NCBI GenBank assembly: GCA_024516035.1
Contig: CM044964.1
Location: 26,436,866-26,500,865 of the forward strand
DNA: 64,000 nt
Direction: 5' to 3'
Origin: Bactericera cockerelli
Lineage: Eukaryota; Arthropoda; Insecta; Hemiptera; Triozidae
In this document: piece by piece, positions 23,909-34,440 of the stretch
How positions within the stretch are numbered: position 1 is the first letter of the stretch
How the letters are laid out: each line of letters opens with the position of its first letter
Made by a program: the position numbers and the translations under genes
The notes under the pieces: model-generated
Told to the model about the DNA's origin: nothing
Databases searched by the model: none
The model's input: only the letters and a program-made list of their open reading frames with translations

Positions 23909-26900
23909 GTCATGCGTGTTAGGAGTTCGTTATTTCACTTGTTTTGGTGTCAAAGGCACAAAAATCTCAAGACACAGTTTTGTTTAGAAGATATTTCTAA
24001 GAATGTTCTGCATCTACTTGATCCAAATTACGACAGGTTCAACTTTTATGCGAGCAATATTCTACTATGAGGTAATAAAAAAGAAAACGTGTAAGACCAA
24101 ATACAAGATGGGTAGACTTTATCATTAAAGCAACAAGATCACTTTGTACAAACATATCTCGAGATAGAAGCATTGTGACCTGCAACATTGGAAAAATACC
24201 AAAATTGAAAGCAACAGACCCATCAAGGAAATGAATCTCAGTAATTCCTACTGTTCTAGGCAAGCAACAAGAATATTAAAAAAAAAATATTTACCAAGTG
24301 TTGTAAAGAGAGCAGACTAGAGTAGAACTTTAGAAAGCAATAGGCATGCCCGATGCTCGAAGATTCAATAATGTCGTGATTGAGAAAAGAACAAATGCTT
24401 AAATAAATAAAAATAAACAAAGAACTTTCCCTACTCTAATATATCCTCAGTTAACAATTCAAATCAAGCACTTGCTACGTACTTGTGAACCTGTAAGTAT
24501 ACACCAACTTCAGATAAATCTAGATACTCTATTAGATGTTAAAGAGTTCCCGAAAGAAATCGTTTAACAAATAGAGATACTGAGCTATGTAAACCCTTTG
24601 GAAAGTCAGATAGATACAGATACATTGTTCTTCTATTTGACGATATTCTTAGAAGTACACTTGAAAGCTACTTGAATTTCAGTTAATACTTTTTACCATG
24701 CATAATAATGAGGAGAATTTTGGTCACCAAAAATAGGTGGAATTGGAATTTTAGGGTGGACTTTGGACTATGGCTGGTGAAGTCACATCCACTAGTAATA
24801 CTTATCAGTCGTAGCTTTATTGTAAGCCAGGCTTGTTTCAAAAAGCTACGAGTAGATATGTATATGGGGCCGAAGTATGATTAGTTGAAAATTCAATTTG
24901 AGGGAGATTCTTCCTTACAATATCTTAAATTTAATCTTTTACTTCCGAGAAATTTCTAATATTAGAAATCGGAAGTATTGTGTTCGTTTTTGTAAAAAAA
25001 ATTTTTTTTGCTAGGATTTCGATTTTTTTTTCCTGATTCAGCCCTCATTCCAGAAAGTGATTTTCATCTAATCGTATATTTATTTGTATGTATGTAACAG
25101 TAACTATGTATGTAGGGTTGTATGTGTGTATTTTTTTCTCATTACAATCAAAATTGTTTCTTCAGATAATAATACAATATTAATAGAATATACCTACCTT
25201 AACCTTACATATAAAATGTATATTAGAAAATGTATGATGATGTCTGTTCTGTATTCATTAGATAGCTCTTCAAATCTTCTAGTAATCTAGTACTTTGTCA
25301 TTCTCAATCATGTCAAATACTTCATGGATTAGTGTGGGAATCTTCTCCAGTACTGACCTAGAGAATGTTGTTAATATTGTTGTTCTGTTACTATTGTTAT
25401 GTTGTTACTGTTGATATAATCTACACCTGTAGCATTGTGCAGAGTATCTGAAATATTCTTGATTATACTGGGTTCAGTCAAGTTTTCCAATTACTTTGAT
25501 TTGACGGATTGTCTTGACATTTATTGTGATACCAATTCTTTTGATAATATCGCAAAAAAAACTCAGACTCGCTGAATTTTTGTCGCACTGGGGACTCGAA
25601 CCACCAGCCTCCAGATTACAGATCCTCCGCTTTATTGCTTGAGCTTTGAGACAGGTGAACATAAAATCATATCATTCCTGGACACCTGTTTCAAGCTAAT
25701 TGGCACCCTTCAGGAGACAGTAGTTTCAAATATGCTTGCTATCAAAATCTCTCTATCACTTTTGCATTACCAGACTGTTAGCGTAATGGGACTTCCTGTC
25801 TCGAGCCGACAGTCTAAATAAAGCATTACTATACTATATCGCCTCTTTAGCATCCAGATCATAGGACGCGAGGTTTACCCTTCCATTTCTAGAAAATCAA
25901 AAACCTGATACCCACATCAACCTCACCCAGCCTGGAAGGGGCCGGGAACGTAACTCAATCTTAGTGATCTGACTAAAACTGGTGTATTCAACGTTAAATC
26001 AACCCTGACTTTGGACAAGGCTTTTCTAAGTGGAGATTTTTTTTTTTTAATTTGGGTTTAACGTCGCTTTCAACTACATGGTCGATTGGTCATATCACAA
26101 GGAGAACTTTTTATTCGACTCAGGCTCTAATCTCAGTCGTTGATGAAAGTCATTGCTTGAACTTTCTACGTACATGAAATCCTGCAAGTCATCGATTTCA
26201 TAAAGTTCATTTGCTCCGGAATTTCAATTTAGTTTTGTGTTGGGAACTTTGTGGTTTAGAGTTATGAGACAATTATTTTTTCAGTTTCATTGTTTATAAT
26301 TATGTAGGTACATACGAGTTTGTAGGTAATACCCATGAATGTTATAGTTTTTATTTGCAAAATTTAATGTAAATCAACTACAACATACTTCAATATCTAA
26401 TATATTATTCTTCATGTAAAAATTTAATCATGAGTTTAATTAGCCATTAAAAATTTATTTGTTTAAAATTTCCATTGGGTTCTCTATTGAATTTCTCAAC
26501 ATTTATTGACCAAGCAATAGGGTCGTATTTTGTTACGCCAACAAACAATACTATTACTAAACTCGATTCCAAATACATATTTGGAGAAGAAAAAAAAATG
26601 AACAAAAAGCTAACAAATTATTTCAAGTATGATCCTGTATATCAACAACAACACTGATCTAATACATATAATAGAAAATCATAATGATGTACTAATACTT
26701 ACTAATGTATTATTCTAAAGAGTAACACTTGTATTCTAACACTTTACCAACAAAGAGATCAATACATATTACAATATAGGTCTATTATTATTATTGTAAA
26801 GTATGTTTATATTATTTATGTATAGTGCGTTTGCAATGTGTCTTCTTTAATTTGAATAGCAAAGTAATTTCTATTCTTATGAATTAGATTTAGATTATTT

Positions 26901-29900
26901 TTTTAATAGATATTATTATTATATTTTCACAATTATAATATTAAAGTAGTAGGTTGATAGCTGTCCAAAATTATTGAGAAGTTGTTGGTGATGGAATTTT
27001 GACCCCTTTTAGGTGCAACAAAGTCGTGGCTCCAATAAGAACGTCAAAAATTTAAATTTGTACTGATAACTAAAAAAGTACATCCTATGCTACTGTCCAA
27101 TGATTGGTTTAGTGTTTAATCAAGTTCAAATTAAAATTTCTATAGGGGGTTTTTTAGGGGTAAACATTTAGTCCGCAAATCACTTGGGGCCAAATTATAA
27201 AGTAGGATTAGAACGAGGATTGGAAAGACCTCCTCTTATTTGAGATACGATGAGCTCTGATTGTTGGAGAGTCCGACTTAAAAAATCTCTTTATTAAAAT
27301 GAATATAAAAAGGCTCAAGATAAAATTTATACATGCATGACAGATACTTGCAAAAAAAAATCGAAGAGATTCAAATAAAACTATAATCAAGAATTCTACA
27401 GATTTTACCTGTTTTTGGTCAACAAATTATCATTTGGAATGTCCCACCCACCGATAACTTACCCCACACGGCGCGCATAGGTCAACTAACCAAACCACTA
27501 CAACTAGACAAACGTTCCTATGGGGCATGTTTTAGTATTTAAAACATGCCCCACAGAAGGAATTATTAAAAAAAAAACTAGGTACAAAAATTCAATTTTT
27601 TGTAAACTAACGATAAAATTATCAACAAAATGAAAGTTCCCGCAACAACAAAAAAACAACCGACTGTCACTTCTGGTAAGGATCAACTGATCAAAAACTT
27701 TGACTGAGATTCAGAAACCCTTTGATAAAAATAGAAATAAGTAACTCAAGGCAAAAAAATCAACAGAAAAAGTGGTGAAATCACAGAAAATAATTAAATA
27801 TCTAATAAAAGGGGTAACCTCTAAATTATGTCACAAAAAACAGGAAAAACTGCAAAAAAAAAAAAAAAAAAAAAAAAAAAACTGTGCCCCAAAATGAGAA
27901 CGTTGATTTTATTAAATTGCCACATGGGATCATCTTACTTCTTCACTGCTTTTGTTAAAGGAGCTTAGTAATTAGGATTTAATAGTAAATGAGATTCTAG
28001 GGAAAGCAAATAAAAATATTCCCAGCCTCATCCATGCTGGGTGAGGTTCATGTTTGCAGCTGGTTTGAAAGTGTCCAGTGAATTGAAAGTACTTGTTTGA
28101 ATAATGATTAGTGCTGGCAGAAAAAAATGATAAGGATTTATAAAAGTAAAAGAGGCTTTTAGTAATGCTGTGCTACCCACAAAAAATATTTAGAGGCTCT
28201 TGCTCCACCACAAATAATTCTTACTTTAACTTTTGTGAAGGAGACCAAGTCAAAATAGAAAAACGAACACAATACTTCCGATTTCTAATATTAGAAATTT
28301 CTTGGAAGTAAAAAAAAGTAAATGACAGAAAGAATGGTAAAGAAGGCATATCCACCAAAATTGGTATTATGGTTCCCAATCGTAGCATTTGTAGAAGTAG
28401 GTATTAAAGTGCCTGATAGACAAAAAATGAAAACAGGCTTGTTTCATTGAGGGCCCAAATTTGAGATAATATTACTGTAAGAATAAGAGAAGACTATGTT
28501 GAAATTCCTACCAATCACAGCGCACCATACCTGTGCATAATTTCGGCTCTCATTTCACTAAGGTGGGTTGGTGTCATTTTATTGTGACACAATCTGTTGA
28601 ATAATAATAATAGAAGAGAATGCCAAAGGCATTATCACCACCTTTGATCAAACTTTGTTTACCTTTCATTAATTATACCTTTTCACCACTGTACCTGTAT
28701 ATAAAAAATTGTAAATAAAGATTCATCAAAATTGTTGAATAATCTGACACCCTTTCTTTAATAATAGACCTACGACATAAATATACCTAATATATATATA
28801 TATATATTTTTTTTAATATATCACAGAACTGAGTGAAACTTGGATGTAGGAGTAATGAAGGAGTAGGTGTCCCGGTCCCTTGAGCTCTCTAGTATGACTT
28901 ATATCTAGATTTGATTTTAAAAGAAAACTTTTTTGGAGAAAGCATTTCGGTAGGAATTCTTTTCTGAAGTCGTGAAGAGTTTTGACATATTGATACATCT
29001 GTATCACACATAAATAATAGGGAGAAAATTAAAGGAAGTCCCCCCTTCTTTTAATGCATTTAATCTTTTGTGCGGAATTTCCAAACTTAGGGAAACCCTT
29101 TTCAGAACCCTTTTTTTCCTTAAAATAGGAATTCAGGGATTAACGTAAAGGGGTAAATCGTAAAGCGTGCTCCAAACCCTTTGATGTATTTTCTTTTCAA
29201 ATCAAGGGTTTTAATAAATCCAAATAAAGTATTTCGCTTTCACACAAACTTAAAGATTTTTTTTGTTACCAATACGTATTTTTTTACCCAATTTTTACAC
29301 AAAAATCTATCGAGGAGACGCGAAAAGCTATTATAGTGTCCCCTATTTATTTTTTGTGTAGATTAAGTTAAATTTTTTTTTGCTATTGTTAATGTTAAGT
29401 AACCGATTTTATGGGTAATATCTGCAATTTTGTTTATATGAAAGACCTGATCTCAATAGGTTGATGAGTCGTATGCCCGGTAATTTTGGAAGGTTTTTTT
29501 CTTTTTTCAAATCCTTTCAGATATTGGATGTTTTTCGCAACCCTTTCCAGAAACATGTGAAAATTTTTAACGCATTTAACCATTGTATTGATTACCCCTT
29601 TCATATTTTCGATGTTTTATTGTGTTTTTCAGTCAAACCTGGATGTAAGAGAACAATAATTGTCAGGTTAAATTTACCTTTTTATAACGGAAAAGAATCT
29701 CTTTTTTAAGAGAAATGTGGATAAAACAGAAAAAAAGCCGGTTCCTTGTTTTCTCTTACATCCAGGTTCAACTGTATTGAAACATTTCAGTTTATTTTTA
29801 TTTTTCAAAGTTTAATAAAGTCAACTTTTGAAACTCGTTGAGCAGAGAGGTCTACTTACTTTCATCGAGGGCGCGTCCTAAGTCATCTTTGGACTCAGCG

Positions 29901-30343
29901 GGCAGTTTGATGTTCACATTGTGCGACGAGAGGAACCTAGCGATTCGCTCCAAGATGAGGCTGTTCAGCTTCGAATCGCTCTCGTTCGCAACCACTTCGT
30001 TGGCGGCACCGCTCTGAATCTCGTTCTCCAATTCGTGCTCGTTGATCGCTCGCCCGTAGTCAACGCGGGACTTGGCGTCCGCATTCCGACTGATAACGAT
30101 CGCGTCGCTGAAAGCAATGTTGTCGCTCCGGGCGACTCGGTCCAAAAGGGACAGCGCTTTCAGCTTGAGACAAGACGCGATGCCGTAGTCTTTGTGGGCA
30201 CAGTCGTCGTAAACTTTACTGACGGCTTTGAACCCGCTGAGTGTGTCTTCCGGTAGATTACCCATGGTGGGTGAAGCGAAGACGCTACTAGCGACGGACA
30301 AAACGAGAACAAGCACACAACCCGAACACTTTGTTAACACCAT
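13469..30343 (-). CDS. Osiris family secreted protein, two coding exons (29860-30343 and 13469-13779)
   Basis: Osiris proteins (DUF1676) are insect-specific secretory or membrane proteins, linked in Drosophila mainly to cuticle and tracheal development. Exon 1 begins at ATG 30343. It encodes a signal peptide (hydrophobic residues 9-23, likely cleavage after VFA at 23), then the family's two-cysteine region with C48 and C58. It ends at 29860 before a strong donor, gtaagt. Exon 2 follows a pyrimidine-rich acceptor (tttgttccag) and starts at 13779. The junction is phase 1 and keeps frame, giving 264 residues: a basic KK patch (165-168), a long Met/Leu/Ile hydrophobic segment (about 170-215), a His and six-Gly linker, and AQDLAY at 254-259, matching the Osiris AQxLAY signature. 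Coding DNA is clearly more GC-rich than its surroundings. The roughly 16.1 kb intron is filled with mobile elements. I cannot assign an Osiris number. An extra small in-phase exon in the intron is possible but not needed. Confidence 0.9.
14335..14515 (-). repeat. 3' fragment of family A SINE (tail A)
   Basis: Contains cctcatggttgaggttg, aaggctggacgaccttcct and caacgattctatttgattta, the same tail as in 370-695. Confidence 0.7.
14694..16978. mobile_element. hAT-type foldback element with roughly 0.7-kb inverted arms
   Basis: Left arm 14694-15422 and right arm 16288-16978 are near-identical inverted copies starting TAGGCTGGGCCGAAAAAAGC. The 8-bp target duplication TTCCAGAG is at 14686-14693 and 16979-16986. 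The left arm has about 37 extra bases (around 15250-15285). Each arm carries ACAGGGTGACCCAAAAT and ACAGGGTGGCCAAAATT boxes and the same 63-codon open frame (14758-14949 plus, 16723-16914 minus; one residue differs), probably incidental. The 865-base spacer holds a family D SINE (15496-15640). No transposase. Confidence 0.9.
15496..15640 (+). repeat. Family D tRNA-headed SINE
   Basis: Head AGTTGATCGATAAGGCGGCG with CTTGTAACC and B box GGTTCAAGTCC. Body cagcgtagatttagtaactc; tail tgattaacacaagttt. Confidence 0.85.
17150..17706 (-). mobile_element. Dispersed repeat ending in a palindromic ACTTCCGA terminus
   Basis: One boundary region reads cactgccaattatggacaca atacttcc. The other ends with the palindrome attcttccga-type sequence TTTCTAATATTAGAAA flanked by TCGGAAGT arms (17665-17706). 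The same repeat, inverted, flanks the 34531-35751 element, and its end motif recurs at 24941-24980, 28270-28312 and 40220-40262. It also contains aaccgattttcttcaaattt, a degenerate motif frequent in insect repeats. Class undetermined. Confidence 0.55.
17710..19255. other. AT-rich spacer in the Osiris intron
   Basis: No gene or clear element. 17732-17775 carries a fragment of the repeat end actgttggc-a-gg-acttcctg also seen at 25778 and 54842. TGATCA-type motifs are frequent at 18720-18960. Confidence 0.4.
19261..19375. repeat. Three tandem copies of a 38-base unit
   Basis: The unit tggtctactccctgtttata gtctcccagccagactgc is repeated three times with few changes. Confidence 0.85.
19376..19690 (+). 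pseudogene. LINE reverse-transcriptase C-terminal remnant
   Basis: The plus-strand translation (KLRWAGHMGWIKDN, then WTIKTTKWYPGDKN and, after stops, MGGPNHKINLTKMDKDGTR) follows the LRWAGH...TT.W.P...GRP..RW.D...AG..W...A.DR pattern at the extreme C-terminus of many insect non-LTR retrotransposon ORF2 proteins. Stops and lost GRP residues show decay. Confidence 0.6.
19691..21470. other. AT-rich intronic spacer with one MITE
   Basis: Apart from the MITE at 20624-20737 I see no gene. A (A)18 run lies at 20294-20310 and a cgacattcgacaatgtcgac palindrome near 20333-20352. Confidence 0.4.
20624..20737. mobile_element. Short MITE, about 114 bp
   Basis: Inverted ends TTACAGCCGTATTTATGAAC and TTAACACCCGTATTTATGAA (reverse complement of the right end) bracket a 70-base interior. 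Target duplication unclear. Confidence 0.55.
21475..21676 (+). repeat. Family C tRNA-headed SINE
   Basis: Head CCGGTAGCTAAGTGATAAAG with GTCGCGGGGTCGAAACC. Body gacatgact...cgtcttgggcttactgctgg; tail (ATT)n. Confidence 0.9.
22583..22745 (+). repeat. Family C tRNA-headed SINE
   Basis: GTCCCGGTAGCTCAGTGGTT, aaggcgttggtctggtaatc and aggtcgaaactaagccggga, then the truncated body with no ATT tail. Retains A-box and B-box-like sequence but is followed by SINE body, so it is not a tRNA gene. Confidence 0.8.
22857..23070 (-). pseudogene. Unassigned coding-like stretch in the Osiris intron
   Basis: A minus-strand frame of about 70 codons (REVPTLLGSFLNQLD, GGSDLDSLGFNG, DWCQSGLELDYQGRKRQ, GSFGTGFG) has balanced composition unlike AT-rich noise. 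It lacks an ATG and is bounded upstream by a stop. It could be an exon of an unrecognised gene, an alternative exon or a transposon relic. Confidence 0.25.
23071..25470. other. AT-rich intronic spacer with repeat pieces
   Basis: 23175-23245 has a short coding-like run (DFINWLNSDLRQARRVVNKF). 23700-23870 shares a diverged repeat with 58915-59170 (cctctgtgg..., tctagatttt, taatgctt). A long A-run at 23877-23907. 24000-24270 has LINE-tail-like residues in both strands' frames, too decayed to call. 24941-24980 carries the ACTTCCGA palindrome. 25070-25470 shows nothing. Confidence 0.4.
25490..26110 (-). repeat. Family D SINE followed by a family B SINE, both minus
   Basis: 25490-25655: family D (B box GGACTTGAACC inverse, tcgcactggggactcgaacc). 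25778-25835 is a LINE-type 3' end (cagtctaaataaagcattac). 25866-26105 is a reverse family B SINE: core cctcacccagcctgg, 5S part aactggtgtattcaacg, and the tail ggtttaacgtcgctttcaac displaced by an internal segment. Confidence 0.65.
26111..28440. other. AT-rich intronic spacer
   Basis: No gene recognised. Small items: an inverted ccccata/gggg-type pair around 27520-27555 (tggggcatgtttt...aaacatgcccca), A-runs at 27855-27880, a core-domain SINE fragment at 28020-28090, a family E SINE 3' tail at 28105-28230 and the ACTTCCGA palindrome at 28270-28312. Confidence 0.45.
28445..28740. repeat. MITE fragment plus LINE-type 3' end
   Basis: 28445-28570 has gagggcccaaatttgagata and ccaatcacagcgcac, as in the MITE at 49302-49556. 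28630-28735 (tatcaccacctttgatcaaa, gtaaataaagattcatcaaa) matches the retroelement 3' end at 51925-52015. Confidence 0.5.
28825..29774. mobile_element. Possible pogo/Tigger-like relic next to Osiris exon 1
   Basis: The right end, reverse complemented, reads CAGTTGAACCTGGATGTAAG and abuts TA (29775-29776). A diverged inverted counterpart at about 28833-28880 reads cagaactgagtgaaacttgg atgtagga. The CAGT-GAACCT start with a TA target resembles pogo/Tigger termini. The element ends 85 bases inside the intron from the exon 1 donor. The left end is weak. Confidence 0.4.
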
Positions 30344-30539
30344 GTTGAGAAATTAAGAGTTGTTGGTAACTTGAAAAAAAAATGACGCAAAAAATTACGA
30401 TTTTGTAAAACTTTTCGACGATATCAAATTCGTTTAAAATCGCGATTTTTTTGTTAGGTTGCCGAAACAGCGACCGGTGATTAGATGCTCGCGACGCAAA
30501 GTAAGGCGAAGAATTGAACCTTGAGCCCGTCTTTCACTT

Positions 30540-30548
30540 GTATTTATA
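30540..30548 (-). promoter_or_regulatory. TATA box of the Osiris gene
   Basis: On the minus strand TATAAATAC lies about 200 bases upstream of the Osiris ATG. Two initiator-like sites follow at about 26 bases (TCAAGG, near 30522) and about 33 bases (TTCAATTC, near 30515), the spacing expected for a TATA promoter. This implies a 5' UTR of about 170-180 bases with no intron between promoter and ATG. The promoter call is inferred from motif and position. Confidence 0.55.
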
Positions 30549-30549
30549 A

Positions 30550-31140
30550 CCAACTGAGCGGATTCTTTCTTTCTCTCATCTCCTGCGATTCTTTCTCCTT
30601 CAAATTTCTTTCCTTGTTCCGGGACCTCTTCCTGAATCCTCTTTGGATAATTTTACGACTAGGACCTGATTGTCATGCGCATAACTATGTATGTATCTGC
30701 GCGGATGAATTAATTGTTATTACTCGTTTGGAATTTACAATTTTACAACCAGTTCTGGGTGATGTTTCAGTGGTGTTCTGCTTGATTTGGTAACAATGAT
30801 TAGCGTGTGTGATTCGTGTTTTATTGGTTTTTGATGGTTTTACAAGTGACTCGACGGGAGTCGATTTCGGAAATGTGGTTTGCATTTCCCGTATGAGCAA
30901 CTTTTACTTTTTTTTAAAACAAGTACTTTGGGGGATAATCACGCTTGAATTGGTTCATGAATGTGGCGTAATTTTTCGTGTTACCTAATGGAAGGCTTTA
31001 TGACCGAATGTCGAATTTTACTTACCAACTGTTTTTTTTTCGCAGTCTAAGTTCACGATACGTTCTGTTAGAATTATGTTTAAGATTTTTTTGTTGGTCA
31101 TGTATCTTTTAAAGTTTCAGACCTATAAAAACTATAATTT
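30550..31140. other. Upstream flank of the Osiris promoter
   Basis: No gene or named repeat recognised. GC content is higher than average just upstream of the TATA box, so proximal regulatory sequence is plausible, but I see no specific site I can defend. Confidence 0.35.
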
Positions 31141-31165
31141 TCTTAATATAATAAGCTCAAAATTA

Positions 31166-31345
31166 AAAAAAAAAAGATGAGTGTTTCACAGCCTTTTTTA
31201 TTTCCTAGCCATGAAACAGGAGCTACAGTAGACGTTTGTGGTTTGTGTTGTAGCCTGCCCATCCTGTAGTATACCTCCCCTCTGATGGACAAGAAGTGAC
31301 ACAATACTTGACATTTAATAGGTGCTGGGTCAACACTTACTTTTT
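31166..31345 (-). repeat. Family F SINE, 5'-truncated
   Basis: Body and A-tail (AGGCTGTGAAACACTCATCT inverse at 31175-31195) without head. Confidence 0.8.
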
Positions 31346-31479
31346 CATAAACCTCGAACCTAGTAGGTAAAATCAACTTCCGAAACAGTTCTTGAGTTCG
31401 ATCTTGAGTTTGATCCTTGGATTGTGCAGAGAGTAATGTTCTAACAAAAAATTCTTCTACGTCCCAAGTAAAGAATACG

Positions 31480-32215
31480 TGATGTTACCTAACCCAGGCT
31501 GGGTGGGTTTATTGTGAGTAGCAGGATTGTGAGTTTCCTTCAGATGGAGGCTATGCAGTTGAAAAACTGCAGTTGACGTTAAACCCAAATCTAAAAAATG
31601 AAATCATATTCGGCCGATTGAGGAGCTGTCGCTATTCCCACCCAGTGAAAGAATTAAAGTTAAAAAAAATTGAATACATGAATAGTTCAGGAAATTGAAA
31701 AGCTAATCCTTATAAGTCTACACAACTACTTACAACATTTTACAAACAAGGAGCAATAATAAACCCAAAAGTTAAGATGATATAAATTATAACAGAATCA
31801 TAACTTCTCATCTTCCCAAGTCCCTTTTGAACACTCACTCTTAGCAATCAACTGATTCTTCAATCTTCATCTCTTTTTGTTAATAAAATCCTTTCTGAAG
31901 GCTTTTTTAAAATGATATTATAAATTTTAAACAATAATTTGTTTTTTTTTTAATAATATTAAAATTCAATTTTCTTACCGCAATAATAATAATAATTCCG
32001 TGTTCGTCAGATAGGTACAGACACCTATATCACGGTGGTGAGAGGATCATAATGGACGTCTAATTCCAATGTCTAGGCTCTTTTCATGTTCATGTCTATC
32101 CATTCTATTAGTTTTTAACGTCCTGCGTTGAGATAGTCAGGACGGTGGTTTTAACCTCCATTCCCTGGGAATCGTACCAGCTACCCACATTAACGTCACC
32201 CAGGCTGGGTATCGT
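31480..32215. repeat. Core-domain SINE fragment (+) and family A SINE with tail B (-)
   Basis: 31480-31595: plus-strand core (ccaggctgggtgggttta...) with tail cgttaaaccc. 31596-31977: AT-rich, nothing seen. 31978-32215: minus-strand tail B (taataattccgtgt, atcacggtggtgagagg) plus core (gtaccagctacccacattaa), head lost. Confidence 0.75.
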
Positions 32216-32219
32216 GATA

Positions 32220-32765
32220 CAATGTACATTGTACAATCACTTACATAACCTCATGAATTCTGTCTCTCAAGTCATTGACTGTTGATTGAAATAAAGCTTG
32301 ATTGAAAATTGTTTATCAGCGAGGACGTGATAATAATTTTCTCACATAACGTCATTTTCACCTACTAATGATTACATGAAGTGTGAGTATGGAATACTTT
32401 TCCTCAATTTATGTAATCACTATTCAGTTATGTGTTCCAGATCACTTTATTATTGTTACCAATCTCAGGCTGATATGCAGAGACGTTTTTTTTTTTATCC
32501 CTATAGGGTTCATTGTAAGGTGGTCCCGAGCTTGCTATAGGGAATACTTCGACCTTGACAACTATTTTTTACCTCCTCATTTCGCGCATGGTTATTGATA
32601 ATACAATACAAATAGAAGCGTTCAAAAATATCTTCTTTCAAGAGACATCTGAATGCGCAATTGCGCATGTGCAGAGGCGCTTCAAACAAACGTCTCTGCA
32701 TAATAAAATCAGCTGAAGGGACAAATGACCCAGGCATCCCTACACTGAATACTCTGCATACCACC
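32220..32765. other. Spacer
   Basis: 32280-32300 has a LINE-type end (gaaataaagcttgattgaa). Near 32470-32700 inverted segments (gcagagacg / cgtctctgc; around 32477-32486 and 32690-32698) could mark a small MITE. No gene. Confidence 0.35.
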
Positions 32766-32767
32766 CT

Positions 32768-33070
32768 CAGTAGCTGACTGGCTCGATCGATTTAACACTT
32801 TGTACGCCAAGCCCAAAATCGTGATTTTCCCCTGAGGCCATGATACAAAGGATTGTCTCTCAATATGTGTGACGTGGCCCCCAGCAAGTTTGTTTTTCAT
32901 GGGGGGCCACGTTGCTCATATTGAGAGACACTTTGTTACCTCTGTTTTTGTATTTTAGTTGACTTTATTTTAACACTGTCGCTCATATGGAGCGACGTGG
33001 CGTACAAAGTGTTAAGGCGGCGGACTCGTAACCTTAAGGTCGGTGGTTCGAGATCTAATAATGAAAATTT
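32768..33070 (+). repeat. Family D SINE head split by a TTAA element
   Basis: CAGTAGCTGACTGGCTCGAT at 32769-32791 continues after the element as ggcggcggactcgtaacc and GGTTCGAG at 33016-33055. Confidence 0.8.
32796..33011. mobile_element. piggyBac-like MITE with TTAA target, 216 bp
   Basis: TTAA|CACTTTGTACGCCA and TGGCGTACAAAGTG|TTAA. Internal inverted segments (GTCTCTCAATATG...CATATTGAGAGAC; GTGGCCCCC/GGGGGCCAC) let it fold further. Inserted in a family D SINE head. Confidence 0.85.
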
Positions 33071-33173
33071 ATCTGTATGTTTTTTCATTTGGTTATTATG
33101 GCAGCTCAGCAATACCGAATGTCATCATACTCCAATATCCATATACCCTCTCGTTATGCAGCCCCTGGTCGCT

Positions 33174-33478
33174 ATCCATACGACTAGCTACTCATTTTTC
33201 CTCACGAGTTATGAGTGGGCCGCGGATATCTAAGTAAAGTTAAAGTTGTCATATTTGTGTTAATCACTTTCGTGATATCACAACTACTCAAACTCGCTTT
33301 ACTAAATCTACGCTGAAACCGGGACTTGAACCACCGACCTCCAGGTTCAAAGTCCGCTGCCTTATCGATCAAGCTACGAATATCTAAGTACATAACATAA
33401 AATAACCGCGCTATTGAGGATCGAACCCAGGTCACCGTGCGTGTAAGCCAGTACGCTACTCCACTTGACCACCATGCT
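33174..33478 (-). repeat. Family E SINE interrupted by a family D SINE
   Basis: Family E tail at 33174-33236 (cctcacgagttatgagtggg) and head at 33380-33478 (GAACCCAGGTCACCGTGCGT inverse). Between them 33237-33379 is a minus-strand family D SINE with the 11-bp target duplication ATATCTAAGTA (33226-33236, 33380-33390). Confidence 0.85.
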
Positions 33479-33519
33479 TACAATAAAACTACTCTTTAAA
33501 TGGGACATATTGGATTTAG

Positions 33520-33712
33520 TCTGTCCCAGTAGCTCAGTGGTAAAGGCGGCACTCTGTAGATTCAGAGGTTCCAGAAGTCGTGGGTTCGAAACCCAGCCGG
33601 GACATGACAAGATTTCCTTCCATTTGGGATTTTTACCACTCAATAATACATCTTGGGCTTACTGCTGGAATAATGGGACTTAATAGTCCTTATCGGGCAG
33701 TATAAATAAGGT
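33520..33712 (+). repeat. Family C tRNA-headed SINE
   Basis: GTCCCAGTAGCTCAGTGGTA, GTGGGTTCGAAACCCAGCC, then gacatgacaag and the usual body. Confidence 0.9.
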
Positions 33713-34360
33713 AGAATTATCTTAGGAGGTGACATTTTATGTAAATTTAGAATAAATATAAAAAAAGCGATATTATGATGAATCTTTGATAAAACCACTT
33801 GCGCTGAGGTATTACAGGAATAGTGAATGATAATAGTAGAGAACTAATTGAAATACCTAGATAACATATGGGTGAGAATTTGCAGAGGAAACACAAGTCA
33901 AGAAAAAAATAAAAAAAGATTACGTTGAGATTCACATAGCAAAGTTTTTTTACAAGAAAGTAAAAGCGGAAACAATGGATTTTTTTATTCTCTAGTCCTA
34001 GTCAGACTAGCATGTAGGTACTTTGGTTTTGGTAAGTAGGTAGGGAACACATCGCTATAAAATTCATTACTTACAAAATGTGTAGTTATGGGTACTGTTG
34101 TAGGTACTTTCAGCTCTCTAGGATTTACAGTTCTTGAGATACATAGAATAATAGTAGTGCTTTCTTTAGACTGTCGTCTCTAGACATGGAGTTCCATTAC
34201 CTACGCTAAGAGTTTGGTTTTAGTAGCTTGATTTTGGTTGTAGTAATTAGTTTGGTGTTATCGTGTTATCTACAGTGTTGCAGTTGGAACTTACGACCGA
34301 TTTAAAAAAAAAAAAAACAGGATGAAGCCAGGCGCTCTAGTTATTTAATTCCGTGCACCG
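33713..34360. other. Spacer, nothing recognised
   Basis: AT-rich with several gtaggtac motifs; no gene or element ends noticed. Confidence 0.35.
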
Positions 34361-34365
34361 TGCAC

Positions 34366-34440
34366 TGGTAGTCAAGTGGTTAACGCGCTAGTCTGGTAAT
34401 CCAGGTAGCGTAGGGATCCGTTGGTTCTATAAGGATGACG
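34366..34440 (+). repeat. Family G tRNA-like head fragment
   Basis: GTAGTCAAGTGGTTAACGCG, tctggtaatccaggtagcgt, ggatccgttggttc. The same sequence lies inverted at 39845-39930. Head only. Confidence 0.65.

Noticed and set aside
26475..26657. 60-codon plus-strand frame in AT-rich intron sequence
   Set aside because: Composition and length are within chance expectation; no domain, splice or repeat support.
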